From: Actinomycetota bacterium
GTDB lineage: Bacteria; Actinomycetota; Aquicultoria; Aquicultorales; Aquicultoraceae
NCBI GenBank assembly: GCA_018333515.1
Contig: JAGXSZ010000006.1
Span: 1-64,000 of the forward strand
Direction of reading: 5' to 3'
DNA: 64,000 nucleotides
Shown: positions 18,398 to 28,087 of the stretch, in pieces
Position numbering within the stretch: the stretch's first letter is position 1
Layout of the letters: every line of letters starts with the position of its first letter
The notes under the pieces: model-generated
What the model saw: only the letters and a program-made list of their open reading frames with translations
Database searches by the model: none
What the model was told of the DNA's origin: nothing
Translations under genes and position numbers: made by a program

Positions 18398-19378
18398 CTA
18401 TGTTTTGACTGTGACATCACCGGCGGCAAAGGTCCGGACCTCGCCATCCGCCTGACGTAGACGTATGGCGCCGAAATCGTCGACGCCCGCGAAAAGACCT
18501 TCTTCTACCCCTTGATGCGTGTCGAGAACGATATGCTTATTTACCATATTGCAGCGCCGCAGCCAATCGGAGAGGACTCCCTCCCAGTCCCCGGCGAGCA
18601 ATCGGCGATATTCTTGCTCAAGCATCGAGAAGAGCGTCGCGACAAAGGGCGCCCGCGCTATCTCCCGGCCCGACACCTCGGCAAGGCTCGTCGCGCGCTC
18701 TCGCGTTTCAACCGGGATAGCATCCTTCGTGATATTGGCGTTGATGCCGAACCCTATGACGAGGTGCTCGATGCGGTCCGCTTGGGCGCTCAGCTCCAGC
18801 AGTATCCCGCATACTTTACGGCCCTCTATCAAGACATCGTTCGGCCATTTTATCTCCGGTGTAATATCGAGGGTTTCAATCGCCTTGGCGGCCGCGACAG
18901 CGGCGAGTAGTGTGAAGCGGGTCGTCCCGAGCGGCGCTAACGGCGGGCGTAAGATGACCGAGAGCCAAATGCCGCCGCGCGGCGAGGCCCAGCTCCGCTC
19001 GAGTCGTCCCCGACCGGCCGTCTGCGCTTCGGCTATGACGACGGTTCCCTCCGGAGCCCCGTTTTCCGCTAATTCCTTGGCGAGATTGTTCGTGGAGTCG
19101 ACCTCTTCGCGGTGGACGACTCTAAGGCCTATGGTCTCGGCTCTAACGAGTGCCGCCAACTCCTCCGGTATGAGAAGGTCGGGAGAGGAGACAAGCCGGT
19201 AGCCGCGCCTTGGAGCCGCTTCTATCACATAGCCTTTAGTCCGCAGACCCTCTATCTGCTTCCAGATAGCCGCCCGCGATACCGACGCGCCGACAGCGAG
19301 TTCTTGCCCGGACACATAGCGATCTTTACGCTCCTTGAGCGTCGCTATCACCGCTTGTTCCTTTGTCCGCTCGACCAC
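18398..19378 (-). CDS. birA: Bifunctional biotin-protein ligase / biotin operon repressor
   Basis: Activates biotin to biotinyl-AMP, attaches it to carboxylase carrier proteins, and represses biotin genes. The 326 residues carry an N-terminal winged helix (about 8-62, VSGQELAVGASVSRAAIWKQ), the catalytic GRGRLERSW loop (122-130), IKWPNDVLIEGRKVCGIL, and a C-terminal SH3-like domain. The HTH predicts that it binds the box before bioY. The GTG at 19378 has AAGGAGG close by; GTG 19351 with AAAGGA is an alternative. It overlaps the dedA end by 53 nt. Confidence 0.95.
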   Translation of the reverse strand: MVERTKEQAVIATLKERKDRYVSGQELAVGASVSRAAIWKQIEGLRTKGYVIEAAPRRGYRLVSSPDLLIPEELAALVRAETIGLRVVHREEVDSTNNLAKELAENGAPEGTVVIAEAQTAGRGRLERSWASPRGGIWLSVILRPPLAPLGTTRFTLLAAVAAAKAIETLDITPEIKWPNDVLIEGRKVCGILLELSAQADRIEHLVIGFGINANITKDAIPVETRERATSLAEVSGREIARAPFVATLFSMLEQEYRRLLAGDWEGVLSDWLRRCNMVNKHIVLDTHQGVEEGLFAGVDDFGAIRLRQADGEVRTFAAGDVTVKT

Positions 19379-19982
19379 GTCTCCTCCTTATGATATACAG
19401 CGCGCTCAAGGCGATTACCACCGCTAGAACAATTAGACTGAAGTTACCGACGAGCTTGCTGAGCAGCCGCCAATTCTGACCGAAAAAGAACCCCAGTAAA
19501 CCGATTCCGACCGTCCACGAGACGACGGCGGCTATGGTATAGATGAGAAACTTCCCGAAATTCATCTTCGAGGCGCCGGCGATGAGCGGCACAAAGACCC
19601 TGACCCCGGCCGCAAACCTTCCGATAAAGACCGTTTTTGGGCCGTGAATCGCGAAATACTCCTCGGCCGCGTCGATCTTTTCGGGCGATACCAAGCGTCC
19701 GCCATACCGCTTGATAAACGGGCGGCCGCCTTTCCGGCCGATTACGTATCCCGTGATATTGCCGAGAATCGCGGCTACGGCGGCTGTGATGATGACGTAG
19801 TAGATATTGAGATTCCCTTGTGCGGCGACGAACGACGCCAAAAGCAAGACCGTCTCCCCCGGGACCACCAGGCCAATTACGAAGAGGTTCTCCATCAAGA
19901 GAAACAGGAAGACAATATAATACCCGTACATATCGAAATAGCGGATTAGAAAATCCAGTATCTGAGCTTCGTTCAACTCCAC
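19326..19982 (-). CDS. DedA-family membrane protein
   Basis: A 218-residue integral membrane protein of the DedA/SNARE-associated family, whose members act in lipid carrier recycling (UptA-like) and membrane homeostasis. Visible motifs are ENLFVIGLVVPGETVLLLASF, and FIGRFAAGVRVFVPLIAGAS with the conserved re-entrant arginines. Start GTG at 19982 after GAGAGG. It lies between nadC and birA, with no clear functional link to either. Confidence 0.92.
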   Translation of the reverse strand: MELNEAQILDFLIRYFDMYGYYIVFLFLLMENLFVIGLVVPGETVLLLASFVAAQGNLNIYYVIITAAVAAILGNITGYVIGRKGGRPFIKRYGGRLVSPEKIDAAEEYFAIHGPKTVFIGRFAAGVRVFVPLIAGASKMNFGKFLIYTIAAVVSWTVGIGLLGFFFGQNWRLLSKLVGNFSLIVLAVVIALSALYIIRRRRGRADKGTSGDSDAQGA

Positions 19983-20108
19983 AGCCTCTCAATCATCATC
20001 TCGACCTTCGACCGCCGAACCAGGCCGGCAACGACATCGAACCCTGTAGATATTAAAGTGGAAATAGCCTATAAACACAAGGGTACCGTCGGACAAATCC
20101 GCTTCCGG

Positions 20109-20966
20109 CTAGCGGCGATACCCCACGACCTCGAGCGATATGTCGAGCGGCTTCGCCGCCTGCGTTAGCGCCCCGACCGAGATGCGGTCGACGCCGGTTG
20201 CGGCGACATCGGCGATATTCGCGAGCGTAATCCCGCCGGAGGCCTCCTTGAGCGCCCGGTCTCCGATGAGCCCCACCGCCTCCCTTAAGAGTGTCGTGTC
20301 CATGTTGTCGAGCAGAATGATATCGGCTCGCGCCTCGACCGCCGCCCGCGCCTCGTCTAAGGTCTCCGCTTCGACCTCGACGACAAGGTTAGGGTATGCG
20401 TCGCGGGCCTTGCGCACGGCCGCTTCGATGTCACGGGTGACCCCGATATGATTGTCTTTGATGAGTATCTGGTCGTAGAGTCCGAATCGGTGGTTACGCG
20501 CACCGCCGGTTCGGGCGGCATACTTCTCGAGATAGCGCAACCCCGGCGTGGTCTTTCGTGTGTCCAACAGGTCGACGCCGGTCCCCTCAAGAGCTTTCAC
20601 GTACTTGGCGACCTCGGTCGCGATGCCGGAGAGGTGCTGCAAAAAGTTGAGCGCGGTCCGCTCGCCCGCGAGCACCGCCAGCGCGTCCCCCGACACCTCG
20701 GCAATCCGGGTGCCCGCCTCGACTTGGGCCCCGTCATCGAAGAAAGCCTTGAACTCGAGCGCGTCGTCGAGATAGGCAAAAGTCCGCTCCGCCACGGCCA
20801 GTCCGGCAATCACTCCCGGACTCTTGACGAGGATCTCGGCGCGCACCTTCAGCCCGGGTCCGATAGTCGCCTTTGACGTAACATCCCCGGCCTCGCCAAG
20901 GTCTTCCCCGAGCGCGCGCGCCACCACTATTTCGATCTCCCGCTCCAGCAGATGCTTATCCGGCAA
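20109..20966 (-). CDS. nadC: Nicotinate-nucleotide pyrophosphorylase (quinolinate phosphoribosyltransferase)
   Basis: Converts quinolinate and PRPP to nicotinate mononucleotide, the third step of de novo NAD synthesis. The catalytic segments GERTALNFLQHLSGIAT, LDTRKTTPGLRYLEKYA and GGARNHRFGLYD are clear. I place the start at TTG 20966 because GGAGG lies 6 nt upstream; this gives 285 residues and an 11-nt overlap with nadB. An ATG at 20993 gives nine extra residues without an SD. Confidence 0.96.
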   Translation of the reverse strand: MPDKHLLEREIEIVVARALGEDLGEAGDVTSKATIGPGLKVRAEILVKSPGVIAGLAVAERTFAYLDDALEFKAFFDDGAQVEAGTRIAEVSGDALAVLAGERTALNFLQHLSGIATEVAKYVKALEGTGVDLLDTRKTTPGLRYLEKYAARTGGARNHRFGLYDQILIKDNHIGVTRDIEAAVRKARDAYPNLVVEVEAETLDEARAAVEARADIILLDNMDTTLLREAVGLIGDRALKEASGGITLANIADVAATGVDRISVGALTQAAKPLDISLEVVGYRR

Positions 20967-22563
20967 CCATATCCTCCGCGTAACGATTTTCAAGATGTAT
21001 CAGCCAACGGTCACTCGGCTCCGGGTAATCTTCCCGGTAATGGACCCCGCGCGATTCCTTACGCGTGAGCGCCGATTTTATCAGCAAACCCGCGATACAC
21101 AACATATTTTGGAATTCGAAACCGGCCGGCTCCGTAAAACCGGCCTTAAGGATATCGTCTTTCCTGTTGACCTCGGATAGCGCGAACAAGAGGCCTTCTT
21201 CGTTGCGGACGACCCCGGCGTAATCGGTCATCAGCTTCTGGAGCCGACTCCGCTCCGCGGCGATATCGACATCGCTAACGGGTTTGTCCGCGCTATATCG
21301 GAACCTTATCTCTTCGACCGGCTGGTCCTCTTCGGCCGCGAGTTCTCTCATGACCGCCGTCGAGATGCGCTTACTAAAGACCAACCCCTCCAGCAGCGAG
21401 TTGCTCGCGAGCCGGTTTGCGCCGTGCACGCCGGTGCAGGAGGTCTCGCCGGTGGCATAGAGACCCGCAAGGTTGGTCTCGCCATTGAGGTCGGTTTTGA
21501 CCCCGCCCACCGTATAATGCGCCGCGGGCCTCACCGGTATCAAATCCTTCGAAATATCTATGCCTACCTCCCGGCAACGGCTCCAGATATTGGGGAAGCG
21601 CTCCCGCAGTATCGATTGCGATATATGGGTGGCGTCGAGATAGACCGGTTTATCGTGACAACACTCCATCACCCGGACCATCTCTCTGGTCACGACGTCT
21701 CGCGGCGCCAGCTCGGCGAGCGGGTGCCTGCCGACCATAAAGCGCTCGCCGTCGCAATCTCTAAGATAAGCCCCCTCGCCGCGCAAAGCCTCGGTTATGA
21801 GGAACCTCGGCATCGCGTCACGGTCGAGCGCGGTCGGGTGGAACTGGATGAACTCCATATCGGCGAGGACCGCTCCCGCGCGGTAAGCCATCGCTATGCC
21901 GTCGCCGGTCGATATCGTCGGGTTGGTCGTCACCGAATACAACTGCCCCGCTCCGCCCGTCGCCAAAATCACGGCTTTGGCGAAATGGGCGACCATGCTT
22001 CCCGTGGGCTCATCGAAGGTAAGCACTCCGACGCAGCGCCCTTTATCCACCAGCAGGTCTACCGAGAACCTGTGCTCGAAGACCCGGATGCTCTGCCAGG
22101 CGTTAGCGGTTCGAATCAGGGTGGCCTCGATCTCGCTGCCGGTCGAGTCGCCCGAATGGAGTACCCGCGCCAGCGAGTGCCCCCCCTCCCTGGAGAGGCC
22201 GATGCGGTCGCCCCGCCAGTCAAACTGCGCGCCCATGCTAATCAGGTCGCCGATGCGGTCGGGACCTTCGCCCACCAGAACGCTTACGGCCTCCCGGTCA
22301 CAGAGACCGGCGCCGGCCTCGAGCGTATCCCTGAAGTGGAGTTTCGGAGAGTCTTCCCGGCTGACTGCGGTCGCGACGCCGCCTTGGGCATACCAGGTGG
22401 CCGTCTCTTTGAGTTCGCTTTTGGTGACGACCGCCACATCGAACTGTTTCGAAATTTCGAGCGCGGCGGTCAAGCCCGCGATGCCGCTTCCGACAACCAC
22501 CGCGTCGGTGAAGACCTTTTCGATATTGTCCGTATCGTAATTTACTAAATATCTGGGAATCAT
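20956..22563 (-). CDS. nadB: L-aspartate oxidase
   Basis: FAD enzyme that oxidises aspartate to iminoaspartate, first step of NAD synthesis. The 535 residues from ATG 22563 (MIPRYLVNYD) start with the dinucleotide motif VVVGSGIAGLTAALE, followed by TWYAQGGVATAV, EFIQFHPTAL, and GLYATGETSCTGVHGANRLA. The open frame continues about 155 codons upstream, but that part is an out-of-frame reading of nadA. nadA is 65 bp upstream and nadC overlaps its end. Confidence 0.96.
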   Translation of the reverse strand: MIPRYLVNYDTDNIEKVFTDAVVVGSGIAGLTAALEISKQFDVAVVTKSELKETATWYAQGGVATAVSREDSPKLHFRDTLEAGAGLCDREAVSVLVGEGPDRIGDLISMGAQFDWRGDRIGLSREGGHSLARVLHSGDSTGSEIEATLIRTANAWQSIRVFEHRFSVDLLVDKGRCVGVLTFDEPTGSMVAHFAKAVILATGGAGQLYSVTTNPTISTGDGIAMAYRAGAVLADMEFIQFHPTALDRDAMPRFLITEALRGEGAYLRDCDGERFMVGRHPLAELAPRDVVTREMVRVMECCHDKPVYLDATHISQSILRERFPNIWSRCREVGIDISKDLIPVRPAAHYTVGGVKTDLNGETNLAGLYATGETSCTGVHGANRLASNSLLEGLVFSKRISTAVMRELAAEEDQPVEEIRFRYSADKPVSDVDIAAERSRLQKLMTDYAGVVRNEEGLLFALSEVNRKDDILKAGFTEPAGFEFQNMLCIAGLLIKSALTRKESRGVHYREDYPEPSDRWLIHLENRYAEDMVAG

Positions 22564-22628
22564 ATTCGCAAACTTCTCAACGATGATTATGCGCGAATAG
22601 CGCGTGTTGCCTGCTAAAACCGGAACAT

Positions 22629-23552
22629 CTAGACTATCTCGAGCATCCGGTCGATAGCCCGTTTCGCCCGCGCCGCGATATCCTCCGGAACCGTTATGAC
22701 ATACTCCATGTCCTGGAGGGACCATAAGACTTTTTCCAGAGTTATCCGCTTCATATTTGGGCAAACCGAGCGCTCGGAGCCTGTGTAAAATATCTTGCCC
22801 GGATTTTCCTTCTCCAGGCGATGGATTATCCCCATCTCGGTGCCGATGATGAATTCCGTATCGCTCGACGCGTTGACGTAACGGAGGATTCCCTCGGTGC
22901 TCGCCACCGCATCGGCAAGCGCGATGACCTCCTCTGTGCACTCGGGATGGACGACTATCTTGGCGTTCGGATGCGCCTCTTTGCGCGCGGTGACAGACTG
23001 GGCGGTAATCCGGCGATGGGTCGGGCAAAAACCGTTCCAGAGAATTATCTTCTTCGAGGTCTGCGTCGAGACATAATGCCCGAGATGTTGGTCGGGCGTG
23101 AAGATTATCTCATCGGAATCGACGGCGTTGACGACTTTTACGGCATTGGCCGAGGTGCAGCAGTAGTCGCTTTCGGCCTTGACCTCGGCGCTGGAATTGA
23201 CATATGTGACGACCGGCACCCCCGGATGCTCGGCCTTGAGTTCTCTTAGTTTGTCGACCGTCACCATATCGGCCATCGGGCACCCCGCATCGATATCCGG
23301 TAACAGCACCGTCTTTTGAGGCGAAAGAATCGCCGCAGTCTCGGCCATAAAATGAACGCCGCAGAAGACGATGACATCGGCGTCGGTATCCGACGCCTGC
23401 CTGCTCAAACCGAGGGAATCACCGACGAAATCGGCTATGTCCTGAACCTCGCCTATCTGGTAGTTGTGAGCCAGTATTATCGCGTTCCTCTCTTTTTTCA
23501 GCCTGAGAATCTCGTTTACTAAATTTTCACCGCAATCCAAGACAGCTAACAC
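22629..23552 (-). CDS. nadA: Quinolinate synthase
   Basis: [4Fe-4S] enzyme that condenses iminoaspartate with dihydroxyacetone phosphate to quinolinate. The 307 residues match the short NadA type. Three cysteine regions fit the cluster: [21 protein letters not shown] and [17 protein letters not shown] near residue 29 is a substrate motif. Start GTG at 23552. It heads nadA-nadB-nadC and has a promoter plus a tandem repeat just upstream. Confidence 0.96.
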   Translation of the reverse strand: MLAVLDCGENLVNEILRLKKERNAIILAHNYQIGEVQDIADFVGDSLGLSRQASDTDADVIVFCGVHFMAETAAILSPQKTVLLPDIDAGCPMADMVTVDKLRELKAEHPGVPVVTYVNSSAEVKAESDYCCTSANAVKVVNAVDSDEIIFTPDQHLGHYVSTQTSKKIILWNGFCPTHRRITAQSVTARKEAHPNAKIVVHPECTEEVIALADAVASTEGILRYVNASSDTEFIIGTEMGIIHRLEKENPGKIFYTGSERSVCPNMKRITLEKVLWSLQDMEYVITVPEDIAARAKRAIDRMLEIV

Positions 23553-23558
23553 CTCTCG

Positions 23559-23600
23559 CTTTTATTTAGTCGCGCCCTTGCTTTTTATTTAGTCACGCCC
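23559..23600 (-). repeat. Tandem 19-bp direct repeat before nadA (operator candidate)
   Basis: On the minus strand GGGCGTGACTAAATAAAAA (23600-23582) is followed by GGGCGCGACTAAATAAAAG (23577-23559), two near-identical copies 23 bp apart. They sit between the nadA promoter and its start codon, where a bound repressor would block elongation. An NAD-status regulator is a reasonable guess, but the sequence does not match a regulator site I know. Confidence 0.6.
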
Positions 23601-23610
23601 CCGCTCTGCC

Positions 23611-23639
23611 ATTATAGCGTTATAGCGCCCTCAATCCAA
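23611..23639 (-). promoter_or_regulatory. Promoter of nadABC inside the folK 3' end
   Basis: TTGGAT (23639-23634), a 17-bp spacer and TATAAT (23616-23611) on the minus strand. It overlaps the last codons of folK and gives nadABC a start site independent of the fol genes. Confidence 0.65.
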
Positions 23640-24128
23640 ACTGCCGATTATTTTGACCGCTTGACCTTCGATTCCGGCGAGACGCTCACTTACCGCACAC
23701 CCGCTCGGCAACACCAGCCGCGGCGCGATATCGCCGAGCGGCGCCAGCACGAACGCCCGACTCTCCATCTCCGGATGAGGAATAACCAAGTCCTTCTCCG
23801 CAATCAAGGCGTCCCCGTAGAGGAGGATATCGATATCGATGGTTCTCGGGCCCCAGCGCTCGCCCCGGACTCTGTGGAGCCGTTCCTCGACTCGATGTGC
23901 CATGTTTAGCAGCTCTCGCGGGGATAGACTCGTCTCGATACGCGCTACCATATTGTAAAAATCGCCCTGCTCGACGCCGCCGACCGCGACCGTCTCGTAG
24001 AGCGGAGATAGTTTTTCGACGGAAACCCCGTCGCTCTCGCCTATTATTCTGAGCGCTTCTTTGAGGTTGCGACGACGGTCACCCAGGTTGGAACCTAAGC
24101 CGAGATAGGCTTCGACCGACCCGGTCAC
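23631..24128 (-). CDS. folK: 2-amino-4-hydroxy-6-hydroxymethyldihydropteridine pyrophosphokinase
   Basis: Transfers pyrophosphate from ATP to the pterin alcohol in folate synthesis. The 165 residues show YLGLGSNLGDRR near the N-terminus, RWGPRTIDIDILLYGD with the two metal-binding aspartates, and IPHPEMESRAFVLAPL. Start GTG at 24128 overlaps the folP stop by 4 nt. It is the last gene of folE-folP-folK; a separate folB (dihydroneopterin aldolase) is not present between folP and folK. Confidence 0.96.
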   Translation of the reverse strand: MTGSVEAYLGLGSNLGDRRRNLKEALRIIGESDGVSVEKLSPLYETVAVGGVEQGDFYNMVARIETSLSPRELLNMAHRVEERLHRVRGERWGPRTIDIDILLYGDALIAEKDLVIPHPEMESRAFVLAPLGDIAPRLVLPSGCAVSERLAGIEGQAVKIIGSLD

Positions 24129-25327
24129 GAACCCGCCCCGCCGGTTATAGCGTCGACGACGGTCGCCGCCCGGCGTGCCTCTTTCACATCATGTACCCTA
24201 ACGATGCCCGCGCCCTTGGATATTGCGTAAACGATTGTCGCGAGCGTCCCCTCGAGGCGCTCTTCCGCCGGCGCATCGAGTATCGTTCCGATAAACGCCT
24301 TACGCGACGTGCCGATAAGAATCGGGAATCCCAGGCTCTTAAACTCCGATAAGCGCCGCAACAGCTCCAGGTTGTGTTCGAGGGTCTTGCCGAAACCGAT
24401 ACCCGGGTCGACTATGATATTGTGCTCGGCCACACCGGCCGCTATCGCCTGCCGCGCCTGCCCGTCGAGCCGGTCGATGACTTCGGCGACGACATCTCCG
24501 TAGACCGGGTCTTGCTGCATATCCCGGGGCGTGCCCTTCATATGCATTATAACAACCGGAACGTTTCGCTCAGCCGCGAGCGCTATCATCGCCCCGTCGC
24601 GAAGGCCGCCTATATCGTTGATGAGCGATGCTCCCGCATCGAGCGCGCTCCTCGCGACGTCGGGTTTGTAGGTATCGATCGATACCGGGACATCGATTTC
24701 GGCGGATAACCGCTCAATCAGCGGGACGACCCGCTTGAACTCTTCATCGAGACCTACCTCCGCCGCCCCCGGACGCGTCGACTCACCGCCGACGTCGATG
24801 ATATCAGCCCCTTCGCTTACCATTCGCTTCGCTTGTGCGAGCGCGTCTTCCAAACTGAAATACCGTCCTCCGTCAGAGAACGAGTCGGGTGTTACGTTGA
24901 GGATACCCATGATGTGCGTTCGCGACGCCAATTCGAGCGCAAACCGGCCGGCCTGTAAGACAGGTGGTTTCTTTGTATAGCTTTCGAGCGTTTTCTCGAT
25001 GTCTTTGGCGAGCGCCGGCAGGCCAAACGGTTGCTTGGAGAGCTTGTCGAGTAACGCGTCGAACTGCTTGGCCGTACCCATGAGAATCATATCGATTTTT
25101 CTCGCGTCGAGCATGTAAAGCTCATACGGTGCGGCGGCTTCGCCGCCTCGGGCCAGCATCTCCTGCTTGATTATGTTTGCCGCCCTACAGTCGATACCGG
25201 TAATCTTGACCAACCGGTATATCCCCTTCGGGGACATGATATCGATGCCCTCCGGCGACACGCGCATCATCTTCAGCGCTTCGCGCACAGCTTCTACCGA
25301 ATCGATATTTAAAACCCTTGGCCGCAT
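24125..25327 (-). CDS. folP: Dihydropteroate synthase with N-terminal extension
   Basis: Joins the pterin pyrophosphate with p-aminobenzoate; the sulfonamide target. The catalytic TIM barrel begins around residue 135 (IMGILNVTPDSFSDGG), continues with GGESTRPGA and INDIGGLRD, and ends near residue 395. At 400 residues it is about 120 longer than classical DHPS; the extra N-terminal domain (residues 1-125) is seen in several Gram-positive and thermophile relatives, role unknown. It lies between folE and folK with 46-bp and overlapping junctions. Confidence 0.95.
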   Translation of the reverse strand: MRPRVLNIDSVEAVREALKMMRVSPEGIDIMSPKGIYRLVKITGIDCRAANIIKQEMLARGGEAAAPYELYMLDARKIDMILMGTAKQFDALLDKLSKQPFGLPALAKDIEKTLESYTKKPPVLQAGRFALELASRTHIMGILNVTPDSFSDGGRYFSLEDALAQAKRMVSEGADIIDVGGESTRPGAAEVGLDEEFKRVVPLIERLSAEIDVPVSIDTYKPDVARSALDAGASLINDIGGLRDGAMIALAAERNVPVVIMHMKGTPRDMQQDPVYGDVVAEVIDRLDGQARQAIAAGVAEHNIIVDPGIGFGKTLEHNLELLRRLSEFKSLGFPILIGTSRKAFIGTILDAPAEERLEGTLATIVYAISKGAGIVRVHDVKEARRAATVVDAITGGAGS

Positions 25328-25373
25328 CGACCGCCAACCCCCCTACTTAAAGGCCCTATTTAAAGGTCGTTAT

Positions 25374-25937
25374 CTAAATACTATTCGCAATGAGCGACAG
25401 CGCTTCGGAGCGAGCCGCTTTCTTTCTGAACTGGCCGCGCACAGCCGAGGTGACCGTAGTCGAGCCCGGCTTCTTGACGCCGCGCATACTCATGCAAAGA
25501 TGCTCGGCTTCGATGACGACCATGACCCCTTGCGGGTTGAGCGCCTCTACCATCGCGTCCGCGATTTGCGTCGTCAGCCGCTCCTGAACCTGGAGCCTCT
25601 TAGTCAGCACGTCGACGACGCGCGCCAGCTTGCTTATCCCTGTGACTCTCCCGTTTTCACTGGGGATGTATGCTACATGCGCCTTCCCGATAAAGGGCAT
25701 CAAGTGGTGTTCGCACATCGAATAAATCGGAATGTCCTTGACCATAATCATCTCATCATGTTCCTCGCCGAAGGTAACGCTTAAGACCGCGACCGGGTCT
25801 TGCTCGACGCCTTGAAGAATCTCTTCATACATTGCCGCGACGCGACGCGGCGTGTTGAGTAAGCCTTCGCGGTTTAGGTCTTCCCCGACACCTTCCAGGA
25901 TGAGCCTAACTCCCTGTTCGATCTTCTCCCTGTCCAA
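25374..25937 (-). CDS. folE: GTP cyclohydrolase I
   Basis: Makes dihydroneopterin triphosphate from GTP. The family core reads [37 protein letters not shown] (zinc ligands C and H), and [16 protein letters not shown] (third zinc cysteine). I choose TTG 25937 ([10 protein letters not shown], 187 residues) because GGGG lies 8 nt upstream; the frame is open to an ATG at 25976 without an SD. It has its own promoter after the ftsH terminator. Confidence 0.95.
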   Translation of the reverse strand: MDREKIEQGVRLILEGVGEDLNREGLLNTPRRVAAMYEEILQGVEQDPVAVLSVTFGEEHDEMIMVKDIPIYSMCEHHLMPFIGKAHVAYIPSENGRVTGISKLARVVDVLTKRLQVQERLTTQIADAMVEALNPQGVMVVIEAEHLCMSMRGVKKPGSTTVTSAVRGQFRKKAARSEALSLIANSI

Positions 25938-25976
25938 TAAAGAAACCCCTTTCAGAGCAATTGCCCGGCATACCAT

Positions 25977-26005
25977 ATTATGTCACAATTCCGACGATTT
26001 GCGAA
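25977..26005 (-). promoter_or_regulatory. Promoter of folE-folP-folK
   Basis: TTCGCA (26005-26000), 17-bp spacer, CATAAT (25982-25977) on the minus strand, 40 bp before the folE TTG and just after the ftsH terminator. Four of six and five of six matches. Confidence 0.55.
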
Positions 26006-26015
26006 TATGGGGAAA

Positions 26016-26044
26016 CGAAAGGCCACTGCGGTAGTGGCCTTTCG
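26016..26044. terminator. Perfect 12-bp stem terminator between ftsH and folE
   Basis: CGAAAGGCCACT (26016-26027), 5-nt loop, AGTGGCCTTTCG (26033-26044). It lies 47 bp after the ftsH stop and is followed on the minus strand by GTTTCCCC. It separates the tilS-hpt-ftsH transcripts from the folate genes. Confidence 0.85.
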
Positions 26045-26090
26045 TTAAATTCTAATCATCCGGCTTTTTTAGAAGCCTTCGGTTTCGAGA

Positions 26091-28025
26091 TTATCCTTCG
26101 GCCGGCCTGAGTTTGCCGGGAATATCGACTCGTTCTTTTTCTTGCTCTTTGCCCTTGGCGGGAGTTTGTTCCTCAGCCGGTGTAGCGCTGCCGGTGCTCT
26201 CCTTTACTTTGGGGGCAAGCTCTTTGCCGTCGAAAATAAGTTCCAGCTCTTCCCGCTCGAGAGTCTCTCTTTCTATAAGGTACTTGGCGATACTTTCGAG
26301 AAGGTCCCGCCGCTCGGTCAAGATAGTCTTCGCTTTCTTAAACGCATCGTCCACAATTCGGCGAATCTCTTTATCGATCTCGAATGCTATCTCTTGGCTA
26401 TAATCGGGGTGCGACGCGAAATCGCGTCCCAAAAATACCTGTTCCTGTTTTTGGCCGAGCGTAAGCGGCCCGAGTTTCTCGCTCATGCCGTACTCGCAGA
26501 CCATCTGTCGCGCGACCTTGGTCGCCCGGCTCAGGTCGTCGTGGGCCCCCGTTGTAACGTCATCGAACCTCATCTCCTCGGCGACCCTGCCGCCGAGAAA
26601 TACCGCGAGCTTCGCCGTAAGTTCCGCTTTTGAAACCAGGAACCGATCCTCGGTCGGAAGGGTCAAGGTGTATCCGAGCGCCCTTCCTCTCGGGATAATC
26701 GATATCTTGTGAACCGGGTCGGTGTCGGGCAGCTCATGCGCTACCAGCGCGTGACCTGCTTCATGATAAGCGATAATCTCCTTTTCATGCTCGCTGATAA
26801 GACGCGTCTTGCGTTCCGGCCCGGCCATGACCCTGTCAATCGACTCTTCAAGCTCGCGCATGTCGATCTCCTTCTTTCCGTGGCGAGCGGCGAGCAACGC
26901 GGCTTCGTTGACCAGGTTTGCAAGGTCGGCTCCGGTGAAGCCGGGGGTTCTTCGCGCCAACACGTCCAGGTCGATATCTTTGGCGAAAGGCTTGCCTTTG
27001 GCATGTACATCGAGAATACCCCTCCGGCCATTCAAATCCGGCCGGTCGACGATTATTTGACGGTCGAAACGACCCGGACGAAGGAGCGCCGGGTCTAAGA
27101 TGTCCGGCCTGTTCGTCGCCGCTATCAATATAACGTTATCCTTTATATCGAACCCGTCCATCTCGACCAAGAGCTGGTTGAGAGTCTGCTCTCGCTCATC
27201 GTGCCCGCCGCCCAGACCGGCGCCCCTGTGCCTTCCGACCGCGTCTATCTCGTCCATAAATATGATAGAAGGAGCGCTGGTCTTAGCCTGCTCGAACAAA
27301 TCACGAACTCTCGAGGCGCCGACGCCGACGAACATCTCTACGAAGTCAGAGCCGCTAATCGAGAAGAACGGCACACCCGCCTCCCCGGCGACCGCGCGCG
27401 CCAACAGCGTCTTTCCCGAGCCCGGAGGCCCGTAGAGCAAGACACCCTTCGGTATCTTCGCGCCCAGTGCCTGAAATTTCGCGGGATTTGCGAGAAAATC
27501 CTTTATCTCCTCGAGTTCCTCCACGGCCTCGTCGGCCCCGGCGACGTCTTTAAACGTCACCCTCGGCTGCTCTTTTGTAAGCCGCTTCGCCCGGCTCTTG
27601 CCGAACGACATGACCTTGTTGCCGCCGCCTTGCATCTGCTGGAGCATGAACAACCAGATGCCCAATATGAGCACGAACGGCAAGAAGCTTAGCGCAATCG
27701 ACCACCAAACGGTCTCTGTCTGCGGGTCGACCTTGACGACAACATTGTTGCGCCTCAAACTTTTGACCAGCTCATCATCGTTTTCGCTATAGAAGACGGT
27801 AAAGTCGCCGCCCTTCTTATAGTCGGCCTTGTAATTCCCGTCAATGCGGTTGTCCTTGTCGAACACCTCGACCTTCGCCACCCGGCCCTTGTCGACCTGG
27901 CTGAGAAACTCGGTGTAGACCAGCTCCTCCGGCTTCGCACTGGGCTTAAGACCCTGTATGACAACTAGAACCACCAGCAACATCATGATGAACCAAAAGC
28001 CGGCACTTCTAAACAATTTCTTCAA
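26091..28025 (-). CDS. ftsH: ATP-dependent zinc metalloprotease FtsH
   Basis: Membrane AAA+ protease that degrades misfolded and regulatory membrane proteins. The 644 residues show TM helices at about 8-26 and 108-128 flanking an extracytoplasmic domain, Walker A GPPGSGKT (199-206), the SRH region [20 protein letters not shown], and the zinc site HEAGH near residue 425. The C-terminal tail is charged and low complexity. Start TTG at 28025 with AAGGAGG. It is 62 bp after hpt. Confidence 0.97.
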   Translation of the reverse strand: MKKLFRSAGFWFIMMLLVVLVVIQGLKPSAKPEELVYTEFLSQVDKGRVAKVEVFDKDNRIDGNYKADYKKGGDFTVFYSENDDELVKSLRRNNVVVKVDPQTETVWWSIALSFLPFVLILGIWLFMLQQMQGGGNKVMSFGKSRAKRLTKEQPRVTFKDVAGADEAVEELEEIKDFLANPAKFQALGAKIPKGVLLYGPPGSGKTLLARAVAGEAGVPFFSISGSDFVEMFVGVGASRVRDLFEQAKTSAPSIIFMDEIDAVGRHRGAGLGGGHDEREQTLNQLLVEMDGFDIKDNVILIAATNRPDILDPALLRPGRFDRQIIVDRPDLNGRRGILDVHAKGKPFAKDIDLDVLARRTPGFTGADLANLVNEAALLAARHGKKEIDMRELEESIDRVMAGPERKTRLISEHEKEIIAYHEAGHALVAHELPDTDPVHKISIIPRGRALGYTLTLPTEDRFLVSKAELTAKLAVFLGGRVAEEMRFDDVTTGAHDDLSRATKVARQMVCEYGMSEKLGPLTLGQKQEQVFLGRDFASHPDYSQEIAFEIDKEIRRIVDDAFKKAKTILTERRDLLESIAKYLIERETLEREELELIFDGKELAPKVKESTGSATPAEEQTPAKGKEQEKERVDIPGKLRPAEG

Positions 28026-28087
28026 AAAAGCTCCTCCTTATTTTTTCTTTGCTTAAGATGCTATCACAACTACACCCGCCGGACAAT

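Noticed and set aside
22564-23028. 155-codon upstream extension of the nadB frame
   Set aside because: It is an out-of-frame reading of nadA (Arg/Gly/His-rich, no homology); nadB proper begins at ATG 22563 with its FAD motif close behind.
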